A stretch of 34,353 bases of DNA, from positions 1-34,353 of the forward strand of contig CBCPNA010000026.1 of the NCBI GenBank assembly GCA_965120415.1, in the 5' to 3' direction. Below the pieces are notes generated by a model. It was not told the origin of the DNA. It searched no databases and worked only from the letters and a program-made list of their open reading frames with translations. The position numbers and the translations under genes were made by a program. The DNA is from CBCPNA01 sp965120415 (GTDB lineage: Bacteria; Bacillota; Clostridia; Lachnospirales; CAG-274). Of this stretch, positions 23,254 through 32,688 are shown piece by piece. Position 1 is the stretch's first letter; each line of letters begins with the position of its first letter.

Positions 23254-24807
23254 TTATTTTGCAAAATCAACTGCTCTTGTTTCTCTAATAATGCTCACTT
23301 TTATTTGCCCTGGATATTCAAGCTCTTCTTCTATTTTTTTAGCAATTTCTCTTGCAAGTAGTACTAATTCATTGTCATCGACTTCTTCAGGAGAAATTAT
23401 TACTCTAAGCTCTCTTCCTGCTTGTATAGCAAAAGACTTTTCTACCCCTTTAAAATTTTCTGCAATTTTTTCTAAATTTTCAAGCCTTTTTATATAATTT
23501 TCTAGGCTTTCTCTTCTTGCAGCTGGCCTTGCAGCAGAAATAGTATCAGCAGCTTGCACTAAAGCAGATATTAAAGATGTTTGAGGAAAATCGCCATGAT
23601 GCGATGCAACAGAGTTTATAACAACTTCATGTTCTTTATATTTTTTGCAAATTTCTATACCTAATTCTACATGTGAGCCCTCTTGGTCGTGGCTTACTGC
23701 TTTGCCTATATCATGCAAAAGCCCTGCCCTTTTTGCAAGCTTAACATCAAGCCCAAGCTCAGATGCCATTATGCCGGTAAGATGTGCAACCTCTACAGAA
23801 TGTTTTAAAACATTTTGCCCATAGCTTGTTCTAAATTTCATCTTGCCAAGCAGTTTAACAATTTCTGGATGAACACCATGGATAGAAAGCTCAAATAAGG
23901 CGTTTTCTGCCTCTTGTATAATCATTTCTTCAACCTCTTTTTTTGCCTTTTCAACCATTTCTTCTATCCTAGCAGGGTGCACCCTTCCATCTAAAATAAG
24001 GTTTTCAAGAGCAATTTTGGCTACTTCTCTTTTTAAAGGGTCAAAGCCAGATAAAATAACAGCCTCTGGAGTATCGTCTATTATAAGGTCTATTCCGGTT
24101 AAAGCCTCTATAGTCCTTATATTACGCCCTTCTCTACCTATTATTCGCCCTTTCATCTCATCGTTAGGCAATGTTACAACAGAAACAGTTGTTTCTGTAA
24201 CATGGTCTACAGAACAACGCTGAATAGCTGTTGTTATTATTTCCTTTGCTCTTTTTTCAGCCTCCTGTTTTATTATAAGCTCTTGCTCTTTTACTAACAT
24301 AACCTTTTCTTTAATAAGCTCCTTTTCAAGGCTTGTTAAAAGATATTCTTTTGCCTGGTCTTTTGTAAAGCTTGCTATTTTTTCAAGCTCTGCTAATTTA
24401 GCTGTTGCAATGTTATCAATATTTTTTTTAGATTCTTCAAGCTCTAGAATTTTTTGCTGGAGTTTTGTTTGTAGATTTTTTTCTTTTTCTTCTAATAGGC
24501 TTGTTTTTTTATCTAGCGTTTCTTCTTTTTGGATAAGCCTTTTTTCAAAATTTTGTAGCTCTGTTTTTATTTGTTTGCTTTCTTTTTCTATTTCATTTTT
24601 TTGTTTTAAAGCTTCTTCTTTTGCCTCTATCAAGATTTCTTTTTTTATAGCATCGGCATCTTTTTTGGCATAGCTTATTATATTATCTGCCTCTTTTTCA
24701 GCCGAACCGATAGCTGTTTCTGCTATCTTTTTTCTTAAAAAAACTCCCACTATACCTCCAGCAAAAAGCGAAATTAATGCTATTGTTAAAATTATGACAA
24801 AATACAG
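23254..24807 (-). CDS. rny: Ribonuclease Y, probable CTG start
   Basis: RNase Y is the membrane-anchored endonuclease that starts bulk mRNA turnover in Firmicutes. The order is an N-terminal membrane helix, a long Lys/Glu coiled coil, a KH RNA-binding domain (GRIIGREGRNIRTIEALTG), and an HD domain (HSVEVAHLTG, GLLHDIGKA, ASHHGD). The first ATG/GTG-type start in frame (GTG at 24750) would omit the membrane helix. The open frame extends 19 codons upstream to CTG at 24807, and AAGGAGG stands 8 bases before that codon. The extension (YFVIILTIALISLFAGGIVG) is exactly the missing helix and brings the length to 517, close to the usual ~520. I therefore annotate the CTG start. The gene is monocistronic. 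Confidence 0.93.
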   Translation of the reverse strand: MYFVIILTIALISLFAGGIVGVFLRKKIAETAIGSAEKEADNIISYAKKDADAIKKEILIEAKEEALKQKNEIEKESKQIKTELQNFEKRLIQKEETLDKKTSLLEEKEKNLQTKLQQKILELEESKKNIDNIATAKLAELEKIASFTKDQAKEYLLTSLEKELIKEKVMLVKEQELIIKQEAEKRAKEIITTAIQRCSVDHVTETTVSVVTLPNDEMKGRIIGREGRNIRTIEALTGIDLIIDDTPEAVILSGFDPLKREVAKIALENLILDGRVHPARIEEMVEKAKKEVEEMIIQEAENALFELSIHGVHPEIVKLLGKMKFRTSYGQNVLKHSVEVAHLTGIMASELGLDVKLAKRAGLLHDIGKAVSHDQEGSHVELGIEICKKYKEHEVVINSVASHHGDFPQTSLISALVQAADTISAARPAARRESLENYIKRLENLEKIAENFKGVEKSFAIQAGRELRVIISPEEVDDNELVLLAREIAKKIEEELEYPGQIKVSIIRETRAVDFAK

Positions 24808-25216
24808 CCTAAATCCCTCCTTGCATATTTATTTTAAGATAATGCTAAAATATAGTGTTAGAATGGAAATTATATTTACGATAAATTAGTATTGTATTAA
24901 CTAAATATTTTGTATTTAAAAGCTAAAAATATTAGCTGAATATGTATAAAATCAATTTTAATATAAATATTATTAAATGTTATTTATAATTAATTTTTAT
25001 TAATTTTATAAAACATATCTTCAAAATTATTTTATCTTTTTTATTTAAAAAAGTCAAGTTAATTTAATAGTTTTTCCTTTATATGTAATGTATATTTAAG
25101 TAGTGCAGTTATTATTATAAATAAATTTTTTGTTATATTTATCCAATATGTAAAAAAGGGCAATGGCTTTATTTACTTTTCTTTAATTTTGATAAAAAGT
25201 ATTAATTTATAAATAC
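24808..25216. other. AT-rich non-coding gap
   Basis: Very AT-rich sequence upstream of rny. A TATAAT (minus strand, in AAATATAATTTCC) could be the rny -10, but no convincing -35 accompanies it. I see no coding or structured element here. Confidence 0.5.
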
Positions 25217-25248
25217 AAAATAACCACTTAATATAAAGTGGTTATTTT
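25217..25248 (-). terminator. Terminator of the heme operon
   Basis: AAAATAACCACTT and AAGTGGTTATTTT form a perfect 13-bp stem around a 6-base loop. It lies directly after the last stop codon of the long minus-strand operon. Confidence 0.9.
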
Positions 25249-25250
25249 AA

Positions 25251-26918
25251 TTAAAACACTTTTGAAAGCTTTCCTTCTTCCATTTTAAATATAGTATCTG
25301 CTATATTTAAGGTAGACTTTCTATGTGATATAATAATTATTGTTTTATCTTTACTATTTTCTTTTAATGCTTTTAAAATAATAGCCTCATTTAAGCTATC
25401 TAAATTGCTTGTTGGTTCATCTAAAATCATTATTTTAGATTTATGCAAAAATGCTCTTGCTATGCCTATTCTTTGCCTTTCTCCCCCAGAAAGATTTGCT
25501 CCAAGCTCTAAAAGCTTTGTATCATATCCATTAGGCAAGCTTTGTATAAAATCATGTATACTTGCTTTTTTGCAAGCATCTATAATTTCTTCATCTGTTG
25601 CATCAAAATTAGCTATTTTTATATTATTTTTTATAGTATCATCAAACAAAAATGTTTCTTGCGTAACATAGCTAATGTTTCGCCTTAAAGATTTTGTATT
25701 TATATTATTAATATTATCTTCATTTATATTTATTTCTCCACTATTTACTTGCCAAAAACGCATTACAAGCTTCATAAGTGTAGATTTACCTGAGCCCGAT
25801 TTTCCTATAATACCTGTTATTTTGCCTTTTTCTATATTTAAATTAAGATTTTCTAATATATTTTTATCATTATAAGAAAATGTTATATCATTTATATTAA
25901 TATTTCCATAGCTAAAATCTTTACCATCTTCTATATCGTATACAACCGGCTTTTCTTCAAATAAATTCAAAACTCTTTCTCCTGATGCTAATGTTTGCAA
26001 AAGATTGTTAGAAAGTGTGCTTAAAGCAAGCACTGGTGCAAAAGAGCTAATTATAGCTATAGTACAAATAAATAAAGCCCCAAATGTTATATAACCATCT
26101 ATCATAAGCTTTATAGCGGTAAAAAGCATGATTAATGTAAATATAGTAACTGCTGCTTCGTTTAAAGCTTTATTAAGTCCTTCTATATTTTTAAGATGTT
26201 TTTGCTTTTCATCTAAAGTATTTGAGCTTTTTTTAATATAATCTAGCCTTTGCTCTCCAATACCAAATTGTATACTTTCTTTTAAGCCCCTTAAGCTTTC
26301 TAAAATATATGTATTTAATTCTCCAAATTCATTTCTGTATTCAAGCCCTTTTTGCCTGCCTATTTTAGAATTTATCATAGGCAATATATATCCTACTGTA
26401 AAATAAGCTATTAAAGCAACTAATGCCAAAATCTTGCTGTAATATGCTATAAATATAATCATAATAACAGATGTTATAATACCTATAGCTATTGGGGCAA
26501 TAGTGTGGGCATAAAATACTTCTAATAATTCTATATCGCTTGTAATAATAGCTATTAAATTACCTTTATCTTTATTTTCCATCTTTGCTGGGGCAAGCTT
26601 TCTTATTGCTTTAAACACTTTATCTCTAATAAGTGCTAAAAGCTTAAATGCAACATAATGCCCACTAGATTGTTCTGCGTATCTAAGCACCCCACGCAAA
26701 ATAGCAAATATTGTAACAGATATAAATACTACTTTTATGCTAAATATACCTTCAGCATAATCCAACACTTTTAATAAGCCAAAAGCCCCAAATATAGTTA
26801 TAAATATAGATACTAAATACCCTATAATACCCATTATTATCGTTATAATCATAACTAATATAAGAGGCTTAATAGCTCCTATAAGCTTTGCCATAATAGA
26901 AATACCGCTTCTTCTCAA
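25251..26918 (-). CDS. ABC exporter half, CydC-like (permease-ATPase)
   Basis: 555 residues: six transmembrane helices (about 10-320) and a C-terminal ATPase with Walker A GKSGSGKST, signature LSGGERQRIG, Walker B IMILDEPTS and the switch His in IISHRKST. It is the second half of a heterodimer with the preceding gene, whose stop codon it directly abuts. The start is TTG, 8 bases after AAAGGAGG. In E. coli CydDC exports cysteine/glutathione and is linked to heme handling; in streptococci the similar PefCD pair exports porphyrin. Its position as the last gene of a heme-uptake operon favours a porphyrin or thiol role, but the substrate is not determined by sequence. Confidence 0.8.
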   Translation of the reverse strand: MRRSGISIMAKLIGAIKPLILVMIITIIMGIIGYLVSIFITIFGAFGLLKVLDYAEGIFSIKVVFISVTIFAILRGVLRYAEQSSGHYVAFKLLALIRDKVFKAIRKLAPAKMENKDKGNLIAIITSDIELLEVFYAHTIAPIAIGIITSVIMIIFIAYYSKILALVALIAYFTVGYILPMINSKIGRQKGLEYRNEFGELNTYILESLRGLKESIQFGIGEQRLDYIKKSSNTLDEKQKHLKNIEGLNKALNEAAVTIFTLIMLFTAIKLMIDGYITFGALFICTIAIISSFAPVLALSTLSNNLLQTLASGERVLNLFEEKPVVYDIEDGKDFSYGNININDITFSYNDKNILENLNLNIEKGKITGIIGKSGSGKSTLMKLVMRFWQVNSGEININEDNINNINTKSLRRNISYVTQETFLFDDTIKNNIKIANFDATDEEIIDACKKASIHDFIQSLPNGYDTKLLELGANLSGGERQRIGIARAFLHKSKIMILDEPTSNLDSLNEAIILKALKENSKDKTIIIISHRKSTLNIADTIFKMEEGKLSKVF

Positions 26919-28640
26919 TTAAAAAGCCTCCTTTGAATATTGTTCTAGCATTTGCTGTTTTTCATAAAGGGCATAATAAATATTTCTTTCTTCCATCAAT
27001 TTATTATGTGTACCTTGTTCAACAATTTCTCCATTTTCTATAACATATATATTGTCTGCTTTAACAATATTGGCTAGCCTATGAGATATTAATAATACTG
27101 CTTTTTCTTTTGCTAGATTATATATATTTTGCATAATAATGCTTTCGCTTTCTATATCTATATTAGAAGTTGCTTCATCAAAAATATAAATCTTACTATC
27201 GTGCAAAATAGCTCTAGCAAGTGCAAGCCTTTGGGCTTGACCTCCAGATAGGTTACTTCCCTTTTCAGCTAGCGCAAAATTTAAGCCCCCTTGATTTTTA
27301 ACAAAATCTAACAAATCGACTTTTGCCAAAACTTCTTCCATTTGCTGCTTTGTTGCCTCTTTTTTAGCCATTTTCAAATTTTCTTCTATCGTACCTTTAA
27401 AAATATAGCTATTATGATTTACTAAAGTAATATTTTGCATTAAATTTTCTTCATTTATTTCATCTAATTCTTTTTCTGATATAGTTATACTTCCTTTATA
27501 GCCTTTTTTTAGCGTCATTATAATAGATGCTATTGTGCTTTTACCAGAGCCTGATTTGCCCGCTATAGCAACTAAAGATTTTTCTTTTATTTCTATATTT
27601 ATATTATTTAAAGCTTTTTTATCTTTATAAAAAAAGTCTACATTTTTAAATCTTATATTACCATTTTCTATAGTTTTTGTATTTTCTTTTTTATTTTCAA
27701 TATCTATTATTTTAAACATTTTTTCACTAGCAGACATACCGTTCATAGCTATATGAAAAAATGACCCCAAAAGTCTTAAAGGTATAAAAAATTCCGATGC
27801 CAAAAGTATAATAACAATAGCAAATGTAAAGCTTATATTGCCAAGGTAAGCTTGCGACACAGCAAGGATAACCCCAAGAGCCGCCCCACCAAAAGCAACT
27901 AAGTCCATTATCGTAACAGAGTTTAGCTGCATAACTAAAACTTTCATTGTTATTTTTCTAAAAACTTCTGCTTGTTTATTCATTTCTTCATTTTTTTGTT
28001 CATCAGCGTTATATATTTTAAGGGTTGTAATGCCTTGCAATTTGTCTAAAAAGCCATCTCCAAGGCTAGTATATTCTTTCCAGTATTTACCAAATAGTTT
28101 TTTTGCAAACTTTTGTACTACTATAATAGACATAGGTATTAAAGGTACACAAATAAGCAATACTAAAGCACTCATAAAGCTAATAGGCGTAATAACAATA
28201 AATAATGTTAAAGGGGCTAAAAGGCTATAAAAAAGCTGCGGCAAATATTTGCCAAAATATATTTCTAGCTGCTCTACCCCCTCAACAGAAACTTGCAATA
28301 TTTCTGAAGTAGAAAGTGTTTCATTATAGCTAGCCCCTATATTTAACAATTTTTTATATATCTTTTCTCTCAAAATTTCTTTAACCTTTACAGAAGTATT
28401 GTAAGAAAACTTGCCTGCCAAAATATTACAAAACATTTTTAATATTATAAATATTATTATAAAGACAAGTTTTTTTAATATATTATCAAAATTATTTAAA
28501 AATAAATCGTTAAATATAAAAGCTATATTAAATATAATTGATATATTACAGATTAATCCTAACCAATTTATAAAAACAATAAGCGCTATATACTTTTTTG
28601 TTTCTTTTACTTGGCTTATTAATCTTTTATTTATCATCAT
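26919..28640 (-). CDS. ABC exporter half, CydD-like (permease-ATPase)
   Basis: 573 residues with an N-terminal six-helix membrane domain and a C-terminal ATPase: Walker A GKSGSGKST, signature LSGGQAQRLALARAI, Walker B IYIFDEATSNID and ISHRLANI. The motifs YNETLSTSEILQVSVEGVEQ and GDGFLDKLQGITTLK are typical of CydD-type subunits. It pairs with the CydC-like product encoded immediately downstream, and follows the YbaN gene by 20 bases. GGGAGG lies before the ATG. Alternatives are a PefCD-like porphyrin exporter or a general multidrug-type heterodimer. Confidence 0.8.
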   Translation of the reverse strand: MMINKRLISQVKETKKYIALIVFINWLGLICNISIIFNIAFIFNDLFLNNFDNILKKLVFIIIFIILKMFCNILAGKFSYNTSVKVKEILREKIYKKLLNIGASYNETLSTSEILQVSVEGVEQLEIYFGKYLPQLFYSLLAPLTLFIVITPISFMSALVLLICVPLIPMSIIVVQKFAKKLFGKYWKEYTSLGDGFLDKLQGITTLKIYNADEQKNEEMNKQAEVFRKITMKVLVMQLNSVTIMDLVAFGGAALGVILAVSQAYLGNISFTFAIVIILLASEFFIPLRLLGSFFHIAMNGMSASEKMFKIIDIENKKENTKTIENGNIRFKNVDFFYKDKKALNNINIEIKEKSLVAIAGKSGSGKSTIASIIMTLKKGYKGSITISEKELDEINEENLMQNITLVNHNSYIFKGTIEENLKMAKKEATKQQMEEVLAKVDLLDFVKNQGGLNFALAEKGSNLSGGQAQRLALARAILHDSKIYIFDEATSNIDIESESIIMQNIYNLAKEKAVLLISHRLANIVKADNIYVIENGEIVEQGTHNKLMEERNIYYALYEKQQMLEQYSKEAF

Positions 28641-28660
28641 TTTTTTATAAAACCTCCCTT

Positions 28661-29020
28661 TTATTTTGTAGTTTTTATTCTAAATATAAAATAATAATAT
28701 TTAAAAATAATAACTAGCAAAATAGCCACTTTTGCATGCCAAAAATCTACCATAAAAAATGCTATTAAAAGAAACATAGTTGCTATAGCTAAAATGCTTA
28801 CTTTCTTTTTTAAGGGCATGCTCCTAGTCTGTACAAATTCTTCTAAATGATTTTTATATAGCTTACTATTTACAAATTTTTCATGAAATTTTTTAGAACC
28901 TTTAGAAAATAAAAAGGCAGTTAATAATAAAAAGGGGGTTGTAGGCAAAACAGGTAAAGCTATACCTATAATACCTAATGCAAGAGAAATATAACCTAAT
29001 ACTAAATATACTACTTTCAA
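28661..29020 (-). CDS. YbaN/DUF454 family membrane protein
   Basis: 119 residues matching DUF454: the N-terminus YLVLGYISLALGIIGIALPV is followed directly by LPTTPFLLLTAFLFSKGSKK, a charged loop with FHEKFVNSKLYKNHLEEF, and two more helices. The function is unknown. E. coli ybaN is near priC and apt, but in Firmicutes the family often sits in heme or iron loci. It starts at TTG with AAAGGA upstream, and it lies 25 bases after the heme ATPase gene and 20 before the exporter pair, clearly inside the operon. Confidence 0.85.
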   Translation of the reverse strand: MKVVYLVLGYISLALGIIGIALPVLPTTPFLLLTAFLFSKGSKKFHEKFVNSKLYKNHLEEFVQTRSMPLKKKVSILAIATMFLLIAFFMVDFWHAKVAILLVIIFKYYYFIFRIKTTK

Positions 29021-29045
29021 TATAATTTTCCTTTCCTAAATAAAA

Positions 29046-29801
29046 TTAAAATACAACTACTTTTTTACCAAAAATGCTTAATACTTCTATATTAATATTA
29101 AACACTTCTTTTATGCTTTCTTTTTTTATAACTTCTTCTGTTTTACCTTTAGCAAATATTTTGCCTTTTTTTAAGGCTATTATTTCATCGCTATATTTTA
29201 TAGCTTGGTTTATATCATGTAGCACCATAACAACAGTTAAATTATTTTCTTTATTAAGCTTTTGTATAAGCTCCAAAATTTCTATTTGATATTTTATATC
29301 TAAATATGTTGTAGGCTCATCAAGAAATAATAAATCTGTATTTTGAGCTAGCGCAAGGCTTATAAATACTCTTTGCCTTTGCCCACCAGACAAATCGTTT
29401 ATATAGCAGTCTTTTAAGCTATATGTATCTGTCATCTTCATAGCATTTTCTATTATTTCATAATCTTTTTGTTTTAGCTTTTTGCAAAATTTTTGATAAG
29501 GGAGCCTACCGTATTTTACAAGCTCCTTTACTTTTAAATCTGGTGGGGCTGTATTTTGCTGATGGATAATAGCCACTTTTTTAGCAAATTCTTTTAATTT
29601 AATATTATTTATATTTTTACCATCTAAAATAATTTTACCTTTTTTAGGCTTTAAATTTTTTGTCATAATATTAAATAATGTCGATTTACCACATCCATTA
29701 GAGCCTATTATAGTTGTTATTTTACCTTTAGGTATTTTAAAAGAAATATCATCTAGTATTAAATCTTTATTATAAGCAAAAGATAAATTTTTAATTTCCA
29801 T
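29046..29801 (-). CDS. Heme/iron ABC transporter ATPase (FecE/HtsC-like)
   Basis: 251 residues of a single ABC domain: Walker A GSNGCGKST, Q-loop HQQN, signature LSGGQRQRVFISLA, Walker B LLFLDEPTTYLD and switch His VLHDIN. This is the FhuC/FecE class that powers BtuCD-type importers. It overlaps the permease gene by 11 bases, the usual coupling for these complexes. By context it drives heme uptake with the products at 29791 and 30777. Confidence 0.92.
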   Translation of the reverse strand: MEIKNLSFAYNKDLILDDISFKIPKGKITTIIGSNGCGKSTLFNIMTKNLKPKKGKIILDGKNINNIKLKEFAKKVAIIHQQNTAPPDLKVKELVKYGRLPYQKFCKKLKQKDYEIIENAMKMTDTYSLKDCYINDLSGGQRQRVFISLALAQNTDLLFLDEPTTYLDIKYQIEILELIQKLNKENNLTVVMVLHDINQAIKYSDEIIALKKGKIFAKGKTEEVIKKESIKEVFNINIEVLSIFGKKVVVF

Positions 29802-30765
29802 AAATTTTATAACACTTTCTTAAAAGAACAAGAAAAGTGATTCCTCCTAATATATTCATTATAACACTTGCTGATATTTCATAAGGGCTAATAATAGTCC
29901 GACCGACGGTATCTGCAAGTAGTAATATAAATCCACCTAATAACATAGAAAAAGGTATTAAAAAAACATGTTTTGTACCGACTAATCGCCTTGAAATATG
30001 AGGTACAATAAGCCCTAAAAAATATATAACACCTAAAACAGCAGTAGAAATACTAACTAAAATAACCGCTATAAATAATAAAACTATTTTAATAACAGTT
30101 GTATTAAAGCCTAAGCCCCTTGCCGTCTTTTCATCTAAAGCTAAAACATCGCAAAATTTAAAGCTACAAAAAGCTAATATAAGCCCTATTAATGCATAAC
30201 AAAACATTAAACGAACATCACTCCATGTTTTAAAAGATACATTTGCACTAATAATAGAATATATGCTAGAATTCATGCTGCTAAGCCCTTCTATAATACC
30301 AGTCAAAACAGCATTAAGCGCAATACCTATTAAAATTATTTTAATACTATTTAGCTCTCTACCAGCTGATAAAATAATAATAATTTTAAATGTTATTATA
30401 CCTCCTATAAAAGCTACTATTGGCTTAAATGCATAAAGGGTAGGAAATACCATAACAGCAAGTATACTAGCAAGGCTAGCCCCGCTAGATATACCTAAAA
30501 TGCTAGCATCAGCAATAGGGTTTTTTAATATAGCTTGAAATAATACCCCAGCAACAGCTAAACTAGCCCCACTTAATAAACATAAAAATATGCGAGGAAA
30601 TCTTATATCATAAATACTTGCAACCTTTTCATCGTATTTTAAAAATAGCCCTTTAAATAATTCTACATATGTAACTTTTATACTTCCTAAATTTAAAGAA
30701 ATTAATGTTAAGCAAATTAATAAAAAAATAAGTAATATAAATATGTATAAAATCTTTTTATTCAT
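29791..30765 (-). CDS. Heme/iron ABC transporter permease (FecCD/IsdF/HtsB-like)
   Basis: 324 residues with about nine or ten membrane helices, the size of a FecCD-family permease. Family motifs include RFPRIFLCLLSGASLAVAGV, NPIADASILGISSGASL and GLIVPHISRRLVGT, the last being the ATPase-coupling region. It would form a homodimer with the FecE-like ATPase. AAAAGGTGAG precedes the ATG. The gene follows the binding-protein gene by 11 bases. Confidence 0.93.
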   Translation of the reverse strand: MNKKILYIFILLIFLLICLTLISLNLGSIKVTYVELFKGLFLKYDEKVASIYDIRFPRIFLCLLSGASLAVAGVLFQAILKNPIADASILGISSGASLASILAVMVFPTLYAFKPIVAFIGGIITFKIIIILSAGRELNSIKIILIGIALNAVLTGIIEGLSSMNSSIYSIISANVSFKTWSDVRLMFCYALIGLILAFCSFKFCDVLALDEKTARGLGFNTTVIKIVLLFIAVILVSISTAVLGVIYFLGLIVPHISRRLVGTKHVFLIPFSMLLGGFILLLADTVGRTIISPYEISASVIMNILGGITFLVLLRKCYKIYGN

Positions 30766-30776
30766 AACTCACCTTT

Positions 30777-31649
30777 TTAATTATTATACAAAATATCTTT
30801 TAAAATTTCTAGTGCATTTTGATAATCTAAAGTAGCGCTCATACCAAAAAGCTCATAATCTAAATCATACACTCTATCATTTTTAACAGCGTCAAAATAT
30901 TTCCAAATATCATTTTCTTTAAATTCTTCTTCAAACATTTCCAAAACTTGTTCTGGAAGTGCATGAGCCGCTCTTAATATTATATCTGGGTTCTTTTCTA
31001 GCATTTCTTCTGGGCTTATTGTTAAAAAATCTTCTGTATCGCTTTCAAAAATATTTATACCTCCAGCAAGACTTACTAAATGCCCAACGTAAGAATTTTC
31101 TGTAGCTACAACATATGCTCCCGGCATGCCCATTAAGATAAGCACAGTCAGTGCATCGTTTTCATTTTTTGTCTGTTCAAGCTGGTTTAAAAAAGTATTA
31201 AAATCATCTATAATAGCTTGTGCCTCTTCTTCTCTATCATATCTTTCTCCTAATTCTTTAATATCTTCATGCATTTCATAAAGATTTTTTAGATTAATAA
31301 ATGTATAATTCAAGCCCAAATTTTCATAGCTTTGTTTGAGCGTACTTTCTAATGTGGCTGGGCTTATTATATCTGTAGAGTTTAAAGTCTTTATTATTTC
31401 TAGGTCTGGGTTCATAGGGGCTCCAACTTCTGTAACATCTGTATACCTTTCTGGAAGTTCTCTGCTTGTTGTCGGCACCCCTATCAAATCTAGGTTTAGC
31501 TTATCTAATATTTCTACAACCGCAAAAGATGTTGCTATTATTCTATCTTCATCTGTATTATCTGTATTATTAGTTACGCTAGCGTTATTTACAGCACATC
31601 CAGTTAATAATGAAATAGTTAGGCTAATAAAAATAATAAGTTTTTTCAT
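30777..31649 (-). CDS. isdE: Heme-binding lipoprotein of the ABC importer (IsdE/HtsA-like)
   Basis: 290 residues with a lipobox (SLLTGC, Cys18) and the two-lobed FecB-type fold. GAPMNPDLE puts a Met at position 79 and RAAHALPE a His at 229, the same numbers as the axial heme ligands of S. pyogenes HtsA (Met79, His229) and close to S. aureus IsdE (Met78, His229). This strongly supports heme as the ligand. The ATG at 31649 is chosen because AAGAGGT lies before it and the signal peptide begins there; the frame is open 11 codons further upstream but would give a poor signal. It starts 4 bases after the Shp gene ends. Confidence 0.92.
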   Translation of the reverse strand: MKKLIIFISLTISLLTGCAVNNASVTNNTDNTDEDRIIATSFAVVEILDKLNLDLIGVPTTSRELPERYTDVTEVGAPMNPDLEIIKTLNSTDIISPATLESTLKQSYENLGLNYTFINLKNLYEMHEDIKELGERYDREEEAQAIIDDFNTFLNQLEQTKNENDALTVLILMGMPGAYVVATENSYVGHLVSLAGGINIFESDTEDFLTISPEEMLEKNPDIILRAAHALPEQVLEMFEEEFKENDIWKYFDAVKNDRVYDLDYELFGMSATLDYQNALEILKDILYNN

Positions 31650-31653
31650 AAAA

Positions 31654-32664
31654 TTACCTCTTAGATTTTTTAATAAAAACAAATATAGCTATTATTACAA
31701 TTATTAAAATAACAGTAGTGCTTATTTTTAATAAAGAATTGCTTTTATTTTGTTCTACTGTTTCTATTTCTTCTTCTAAATTTTCTTCTAAATCTTCGCT
31801 TATTTCTGTATTTATTTCTTCTATATCTTCTTCTACATCATCTTCTATATTTTCCATATTTTCAATATCTTCTGTTTCTTCTAATAAAGCTATAGCTTCT
31901 GTTACATTTTCTTGTACATCTTCTGTTGTAGCCGTATTATTTTGTGTATTTTTAGTTGTTGTTTCTGTTATATCTTCTAATACATTTTGGCTATTTTGCT
32001 CTGTTGTTTGAGTTGTATTAATTGTGTTAGTTGTTGTTTGGGTAGCTATTTCTGCTTTTTGTGTTGTTGTTTGATTCGTTGTTGTTTCTATCTTTTGTGT
32101 TGTTGGCTGTGTTGTTATTGTTTGTGTTGTTTCTTCTATTTTTATACTAGTAACAAAATCGCCATTACCACTAGTCGCACTGCTTTTATCTATGCTAGCA
32201 TAAAATTTAACATTACGCCCCATAGGGGTAACATAAAATTCTATACTCATATAAAGGCTAGTGTCTGATATTTCAAAACGATAGTCAGCATAATCATTTG
32301 TATAATTTTCTGCTGTAATAGTTGTTTTAGCTTGTGTATATGAGCTGCCTGAAGACTGCTTTGTATATATTTTGACACCGCTAATATTAGAAATTAACTT
32401 AATTCTTAATGTAAGATACATTTTGCCATCTTTAACTTCTAACAAAGCGCTTTCTCCTAATGCACTACGGCACATAGCCTCACCTAAAGCTTTATCTGTA
32501 CCACTATCTTCTATTTCTCCTGTTTCTGGATTAGCGTAATAAGTTGTTGTAGGGACAATATATATACCGTCATTTATAGCAAAAGCATTTGTTATGCTAA
32601 ATAAATTAAAAAATATAGCTAAAATTAAACATTTTAAGAATAAATTTTTTGTTTTTTTATTCAT
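31654..32664 (-). CDS. shp: Membrane-anchored heme-binding Shp-domain protein
   Basis: 336 residues: a signal peptide (to about residue 29, ..NAFA), a heme-binding Shp domain (about 32-165), a long Thr/Gln-rich linker (TTQKIETTTNQTTTQKAEIA type), an acidic Glu-rich stretch, and a C-terminal membrane helix with a basic tail (FVFIKKSKR). The Shp domain is recognisable from YYANPETGEIEDSG and EFYVTPMGRNVKFYAS. Streptococcal Shp binds heme through two Met (66 and 153); the matching residues here are M64 (GEAMCRS) and M148 (TPMGR). Shp hands heme to the ABC binding protein, whose gene lies directly downstream. AGGAGAGAG precedes the ATG. The linker probably spans the cell wall. Confidence 0.88.
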   Translation of the reverse strand: MNKKTKNLFLKCLILAIFFNLFSITNAFAINDGIYIVPTTTYYANPETGEIEDSGTDKALGEAMCRSALGESALLEVKDGKMYLTLRIKLISNISGVKIYTKQSSGSSYTQAKTTITAENYTNDYADYRFEISDTSLYMSIEFYVTPMGRNVKFYASIDKSSATSGNGDFVTSIKIEETTQTITTQPTTQKIETTTNQTTTQKAEIATQTTTNTINTTQTTEQNSQNVLEDITETTTKNTQNNTATTEDVQENVTEAIALLEETEDIENMENIEDDVEEDIEEINTEISEDLEENLEEEIETVEQNKSNSLLKISTTVILIIVIIAIFVFIKKSKR

Positions 32665-32688
32665 TAATAACTCTCTCCTAAATAAATA

